This document shows positions 60,473-64,000 of a DNA stretch of 64,000 bases, piece after piece. The translations under genes were made by a program, and so were the position numbers. The notes under the pieces are model-generated. The model did no database searches and was not told the DNA's origin. It saw nothing but the letters and a program-made list of their open reading frames with translations. The stretch is from Pseudomonadota bacterium (lineage in GTDB: Bacteria > Pseudomonadota > Gammaproteobacteria > Acidiferrobacterales > UBA6901), in assembly GCA_021785795.1 (NCBI GenBank), contig JAJYEK010000005.1, positions 1-64,000 on the forward strand. The letters run 5' to 3'. Numbering within the stretch: position 1 is the first letter of the stretch; each line of letters starts with the position of its first letter.

Positions 60473-60805
60473 ATGACTCTTGCTGAACTGCTGGACTATC
60501 TGGATCAGAACACTGCGTTCGACATACTGAACGGCCCTCCCGGGGAAACGCTGGCCAAGGCACTTGCCGGCCGGCATTCCGATCCCCTGTCCGGCCGCAT
60601 CATCCGGGACATCGCCGCGGGCAACCACTGTACCGACGAGCACTCGTCCGTGGATCGCGCCGGCAGCATTACGGCTCTCGGGCCACTGCGTCTGCAGTAC
60701 ATGAAAGACGACGCACCGGTGGAGAGTTTCCGCATGGTGCAGCAAATCATCCATGCAATAGACGGGGCTTTCAATGACGAGGCCCTGCGCACTAAATCGC
60801 GCTGA
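60473..60805 (+). CDS. Hypothetical protein, 110 residues
   Basis: I do not recognise this protein. ATG at 60473 is set by AAAGGTGA seven bases upstream. It starts MTLAELLDYLDQNTAFDILN, has a HCTDEHSSVD stretch that could bind metal, and ends in a helical FRMVQQIIHAIDGAFNDEAL. There is no signal peptide or membrane segment. It is followed 45 bp later by a binding-protein-like gene, with which it probably forms an operon. Confidence 0.55.
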   Translation: MTLAELLDYLDQNTAFDILNGPPGETLAKALAGRHSDPLSGRIIRDIAAGNHCTDEHSSVDRAGSITALGPLRLQYMKDDAPVESFRMVQQIIHAIDGAFNDEALRTKSR

Positions 60806-60850
60806 GCTGCGCAACCCAGGCAATGCCGGGCGTGAACAACCAAGGACATC

Positions 60851-61774
60851 GTGCCGACCATGACGACTGACCCGCTCGCCTGGCCCCCGGAAATTCCCTG
60901 GCCCGCCGCGCCCGCCGACGCCCTTTGGTCCCATCATGGCTCCAACATCGCGCTGGATTTTCACGGCGATCCGGTACACGCCGGGGTGACGGTTCTGTCG
61001 GACGGCAATCACCACATGGCACTGGAACAGACGCTGCAGGATTTCGTGGGCAGCCATCCTGAAACCAATGGCGTGTTCTACGTGACATTGCCGCCCGGAG
61101 TCCTGCTGCAGGTCCTGAAGCACGGAGCCCTGCGGCTCGGCAACCTGCGACTGCCGGTAACGCCCCACGTGGTGATCAGCCCGCCCGGATTGTTCGACCA
61201 ACTCGCGCAGTCGGGACGCATTATCCGCCACGCACCCTTCATGCGCAGCTGCGGCAATGTGCTGCTGGTGCGCAAGGGTAACCCGAAGCTTATCGGCGAT
61301 GTCGGTTCGCTATACCGCGACGACGTGCGGCTATTCATCTCCAACCCGCGCACCGAAGCAGCGAGCCACGTGGTCTACCGTGCGACCCTGCTACAGTTGT
61401 GCCGGGCAAGAGGACTCGACGTGGCCGCGATGGCCGGGCGGCTGGACGGCACCGACGGGCACGTCCTGCACGGGCAGGCAATCCACCATCGTGAGGCACC
61501 CCAGGCACTCGCCTCGGACCGAGCCGACGCGGCCATACTTTATTACCATCTTGCCCTGCGCTACACGCGCATCTTTCCTGAGTTCTTCGAGATCGTCGCG
61601 TTGGACGGCGGAAATCCGCAGCCCGGGCCGAGCCCGTGGAACGAGACAAGCCGTTTTCATGCCGGCGTCGCCGGCGACGGCGGGTCCTGGGGCGGTAAAC
61701 TGCTCGAGCACCTGATGGGTTCCCGGGTTACCGACATCTATCGCAGCCACGGGCTGCTGCGTCCGGACGATTGA
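60851..61774 (+). CDS. Type-2 periplasmic-binding-fold protein without signal peptide
   Basis: A 307-residue protein. The central and C-terminal parts look like a ModA/tungstate-type binding fold: NVLLVRKGNPKLIGDVGSLY, FISNPRTEAASHVVYRATLL and DRADAAILYYHLALRYTRIF. The N-terminus (TDPLAWPPEIPWPAAPADAL) has no signal peptide, so it is likely cytoplasmic, perhaps an anion or metal-cofactor sensor. Start is GTG 60851 or ATG 60860. It may work with the preceding orphan. No ABC permease lies nearby. The assignment is by pattern only. Confidence 0.5.
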   Translation: MPTMTTDPLAWPPEIPWPAAPADALWSHHGSNIALDFHGDPVHAGVTVLSDGNHHMALEQTLQDFVGSHPETNGVFYVTLPPGVLLQVLKHGALRLGNLRLPVTPHVVISPPGLFDQLAQSGRIIRHAPFMRSCGNVLLVRKGNPKLIGDVGSLYRDDVRLFISNPRTEAASHVVYRATLLQLCRARGLDVAAMAGRLDGTDGHVLHGQAIHHREAPQALASDRADAAILYYHLALRYTRIFPEFFEIVALDGGNPQPGPSPWNETSRFHAGVAGDGGSWGGKLLEHLMGSRVTDIYRSHGLLRPDD

Positions 61775-61792
61775 CGGCGGCGCAACCGCGGT

Positions 61793-62509
61793 TCAGGCGG
61801 TGCGCGAATGCTCGCTCAGCAGTTCCGGACTGCGGATGCGGATGCGGTGGTTTTCGATGCTCAGCACACCCCGCTGCTTCAGATCGCTCAGCACCTTGGT
61901 GACCGTCTGGCGGGCGGTACCCACCATGTCGGCGATCTCCTGATGGGTCATGCGGATATTGAGGTGCACCTCGTCCCCAACCCGGGATCCGTGACAAGCG
62001 CTGAGCCGCAACATCAGCTTGATGATCCGGCTGTTCACGTCGTCATCGATCAGGTTGACGAGCATGTCGCCCAGGACGCGCATGCGGCAGGACAGCGCCT
62101 GCATGACCACGAAGGATACCGCGCTGTGGGACTCGAGATAATCCTTGAACTGCGTACGCGCGATGCACAGCACTTCGGCCCGCTCGCAAGACTGGGCGTT
62201 CACCACCCTGCCCCCGCCCTGCACCACCTCGGTCAGTCCGAAGATCTCTCCTGGGAAACAGAACCACAGAATCACCTCCCGTCCGAGGGCCGAAGCCTGG
62301 TAGATCTTCACCCGCCCCCCGCGCAGGAAGTAGACATTCCGGCCGGGATCACCCGCCCGGAAGACGAACTCCCCCTTGTCGATGTGGCGGACCGTGGCGA
62401 GCGCCAGGAGATCGGCGAAATCCTCCGGGGCGATCCTGGAAAAGATATCCGACGGTGCCGTGAACACCGGGTCGGCAACTGCACAGGGCGGATCAAAACC
62501 TTCGAACAT
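61793..62509 (-). CDS. CRP/FNR family transcriptional regulator
   Basis: A 238-residue regulator with an N-terminal cyclic-nucleotide-binding-type sensor barrel (KGEFVFRAGDPGRNVYFLRG, FPGEIFGLTEVVQGGG), a long dimer helix, and a CRP-type winged HTH (MTHQEIADMVGTARQTVTKVLSDLKQRG). The FNR cysteine cluster is absent, so it is not an iron-sulfur FNR. The recognition helix has Arg-Gln (ARQTV) where CRP has Arg-Glu. ATG at 62509 follows GGAGGG. It is divergent from the DASS transporter, with two CRP-type palindromes in between, so it probably controls both. The ligand is unknown. Confidence 0.88.
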   Translation of the reverse strand: MFEGFDPPCAVADPVFTAPSDIFSRIAPEDFADLLALATVRHIDKGEFVFRAGDPGRNVYFLRGGRVKIYQASALGREVILWFCFPGEIFGLTEVVQGGGRVVNAQSCERAEVLCIARTQFKDYLESHSAVSFVVMQALSCRMRVLGDMLVNLIDDDVNSRIIKLMLRLSACHGSRVGDEVHLNIRMTHQEIADMVGTARQTVTKVLSDLKQRGVLSIENHRIRIRSPELLSEHSRTA

Positions 62510-62555
62510 CGGACGTCCCTCCAGTACCGTTATACCATCCAGTATTGATCAGGCA

Positions 62556-62597
62556 TTCTATAAAAAATTGTCGCCTGGACGACAATTTTTTATAGAA
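62556..62597. promoter_or_regulatory. 42-bp palindrome: symmetric bidirectional promoter with CRP-type operator
   Basis: Two perfect 18-bp arms (62556-62573 and 62580-62597) flank six bases. The centre reads TGTCG-N6-CGACA, a CRP-family-type operator. Rightward, TTGTCG (62568-62573), a 17-bp spacer and TATAGA (62591-62596) form a sigma-70 promoter; by symmetry the same promoter reads leftward (-10 at 62562-62557). Leftward transcription would start near 62549, 40 bases before the regulator gene. Confidence 0.75.
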
Positions 62598-62723
62598 CCG
62601 GACGTCGGTGTTGCATACCTTTATTATACCGCTGCCCAGAAGCCCCCTCGGGGCTGGATTTCCGCGTTTTCCGAGGCACTGGCGCCCGGGCCGGCGGCCA
62701 CGTCCCGCAACCGCCGGCCGGGT

Positions 62724-62766
62724 TGTCACTCCTGTGACATACCGCCGCCGAAACTTCCTGTATTCT
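62724..62766 (+). promoter_or_regulatory. CRP-type site with downstream -10 for the DASS transporter
   Basis: TGTCACTCCTGTGACA (62724-62739) is TGTCA-N6-TGACA. A -10-like TATTCT lies at 62761-62766; transcription would start near 62773, placing the site centre at -41.5, the class II activator position. The sequence at the normal -35 position is poor, as expected for an activator-dependent promoter. The transporter start codon is 74 bases further. Confidence 0.65.
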
Positions 62767-62846
62767 CATTCTAGTTACTGATATCGGCATCAATGCAATC
62801 CATCAAAACAGGTCGGCACATCTTACAAGCGCACAGGGGACCCATC

Positions 62847-64000
62847 ATGGAAACTGCAGCAGCCAATACCGCTAGACCGGAGACAGCCGTCGCATCCGGC
62901 GTTCGCACCAGACAGATCATGGGGCTTATCATCGCCTTTTCCGTCCTGCTGGGACTGCATTACGGACCAGCGATCTCCGGCCTGAAGCCTGAAGCGCAGA
63001 CAGTGCTCGGCGTATTCCTCTGGTTCATCGTCTGCATGGTCTCCGGCGCCTTGCCCAAGGCCGTGGTGGGCCTGGCCTCGCCGCTGCTGCTGGTGGTGTT
63101 CGCGCACATCAAGGTTCCGAACGCATTCAAGGCATTCAACACCGACATCTTCTTTCTTGCCGCGGGCGCCTTCACCATCGCAGCAGTCATGATGGGCACG
63201 CCACTCGGCAAGAGAATCACCTGCTCCGTGGCGTCTGCGATGAGATCGAACCGCGTGACCCGGGTGCTGCTCGGACTCATGCTCGCCGAGGTCGCCACAC
63301 AGCCGTTCCTGCCGGTCGTGAATGAAAGCGCCCTGTTTCTACCCATGTGCAAGGGCATCTCATCGCTCACCGAGGGCAAGGAGCACCTGCCCGAGGTGAA
63401 GCGCATCAACACTGCGGTACTCTATCTGATCGCGGGACTGGTGCCCCTGTTCATCGGGCCACTGATGCTCACGAGCGCATTTCCGAACCTGATACTCACG
63501 GCGTATCTCAAGACCACACAGCATATCAGCATCTCCTGGGCGAAATGGTTCTGGCTCAATCTCCCTCTGTGGGGCCTGCTGCCGATCCTCTACCTCTACG
63601 TGATCCGCTACTTCAAGCTTCAGAAACTGGACATACCGGGTCTCGAAGCGGGCATGGCTGCCACAAAACGGGAGCTGGGAAGCATCACCTGGCCCGAGAT
63701 CTGGACGTTGCTGTGCCTTGCCCTCGGGATGACGCTGTGGATAACGGGCTGGGTCAAGCCAGGCATGACCGCCCTGCTGGCATCGTCGTTGATGTTCGCG
63801 CCATGGGGTGGCATCAAATACGACGACGTGAGCAAATACATGCTGTGGGACGTGCTTATGCTGCTCGGCGGAGCGATCTCTCTCGGCACCGCGCTCTATT
63901 CCGCCGGCACGGTCACCTGGTTGGCACACGGCGTGATCGTCCCGTTCCAGAACACCGGCCTGCCGATCCTGGCGGTGCTTTTCCTGCTGATATTCAGCTT
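62847..64000 (+). CDS. DASS/SLC13 family anion transporter, N-terminal part
   Basis: The frame is open from ATG 62847 (AGGGGA upstream) to the right edge, 384 codons with no stop. It encodes a polytopic inner-membrane protein: IMGLIIAFSVLLGLHYGPAI, VLGVFLWFIVCMVSGALPKA, FFLAAGAFTIAAVMMGTPLG, LYLIAGLVPLFIGPLMLTSA, WDVLMLLGGAISLGTALYSA. The pattern, including FLPVVNESALFLPM, AFPNLIL and the Trp-Asp-Val-Leu-Met-Leu-Leu-Gly-Gly segment, fits the divalent anion:sodium symporter (sulfate or dicarboxylate) family. The substrate cannot be told. It is divergent from the CRP-type regulator and behind a CRP-type site. Confidence 0.85.
   Translation, partial: METAAANTARPETAVASGVRTRQIMGLIIAFSVLLGLHYGPAISGLKPEAQTVLGVFLWFIVCMVSGALPKAVVGLASPLLLVVFAHIKVPNAFKAFNTDIFFLAAGAFTIAAVMMGTPLGKRITCSVASAMRSNRVTRVLLGLMLAEVATQPFLPVVNESALFLPMCKGISSLTEGKEHLPEVKRINTAVLYLIAGLVPLFIGPLMLTSAFPNLILTAYLKTTQHISISWAKWFWLNLPLWGLLPILYLYVIRYFKLQKLDIPGLEAGMAATKRELGSITWPEIWTLLCLALGMTLWITGWVKPGMTALLASSLMFAPWGGIKYDDVSKYMLWDVLMLLGGAISLGTALYSAGTVTWLAHGVIVPFQNTGLPILAVLFLLIFS

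Noticed and set aside
62556..62597. Reading the long hairpin as a bidirectional terminator
   Set aside because: Both neighbouring genes point away from it, and each side has good -35 and -10 hexamers with 17-bp spacing; a promoter/operator explains it better, although termination is not fully excluded.

Overview
The window is about 64 kb of a gammaproteobacterial chromosome centred on the replication origin. Gene content and order are typical of free-living Gammaproteobacteria: topA-smg-dprA-lysM / def-fmt-rsmB-(DUF4390)-ntrYX on the left, gyrB-recF-dnaN-dnaA / rpmH-rnpA-yidD-yidC-mnmE-mnmG-rsmG-parA-parB-atpIBEFHAGDC in the middle. The protein sequences (ATP synthase, GyrB with the insertion in its Toprim half, SAH-riboswitch-controlled ahcY, BipA/PrfC) support that class; the exact genus cannot be named from the sequence. 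No rRNA, tRNA, CRISPR array or intact insertion sequence was seen.

Layout. 1-3009 (minus): start of topA, smg, a DprA without its usual C-terminal winged helix, a LysM protein. 3167-10504 (plus): def, fmt, rsmB, DUF4390 protein, NtrY kinase, an NtrX with a degenerate AAA+ core, a TPR protein. 10529-13398 (minus): three overlapping lipid A acyltransferase paralogues. 13576-18707: ttcA, a rhodanese, then metK, an SAH riboswitch, ahcY and metF, i.e. the activated-methyl cycle. 18945-27356: orphan envelope proteins, RMD1/DUF155 protein, typA, prfC, pip, apaH, apaG, a GNAT. 27378-33704 (minus): gyrB, recF (carrying two parS sites), dnaN, an AT-rich DnaA-box region (likely oriC), dnaA. 33887-37635 (plus): rpmH, rnpA (no ordinary start codon), yidD, yidC, mnmE.

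37618-40563 is an accessory insertion between mnmE and mnmG. It is bounded by copies of the mnmE 3' end, the same type of site used by SGI1-like integrative elements, and holds a divergent pair (SAM-like-domain protein and AAA_14/DUF4143 ATPase) sharing a palindromic operator. A second, decayed copy of the ATPase follows, itself flanked by the mnmE-end repeats. No integrase is left.

40670-53458 (mostly plus): mnmG, DUF2914 protein (minus), rsmG, parA, parB, a Sel1-type protein and the whole F1Fo ATP synthase operon. Codon use changes sharply at atpA and reverts after atpC, as if atpAGDC had been replaced by recombination. 53567-64000: a Lar-like zinc ribbon, a four-gene ABC exporter with its own outer-membrane channel behind a perfect FNR box, a Spy-like protein, a decayed HNH endonuclease, two orphan genes, and a CRP-family regulator divergent from a DASS/SLC13 anion transporter. 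The region between regulator and transporter holds an unusual 42-bp palindrome that reads as a symmetric bidirectional promoter with a CRP-type operator inside, plus a second CRP-type site placed like a class II activator site.
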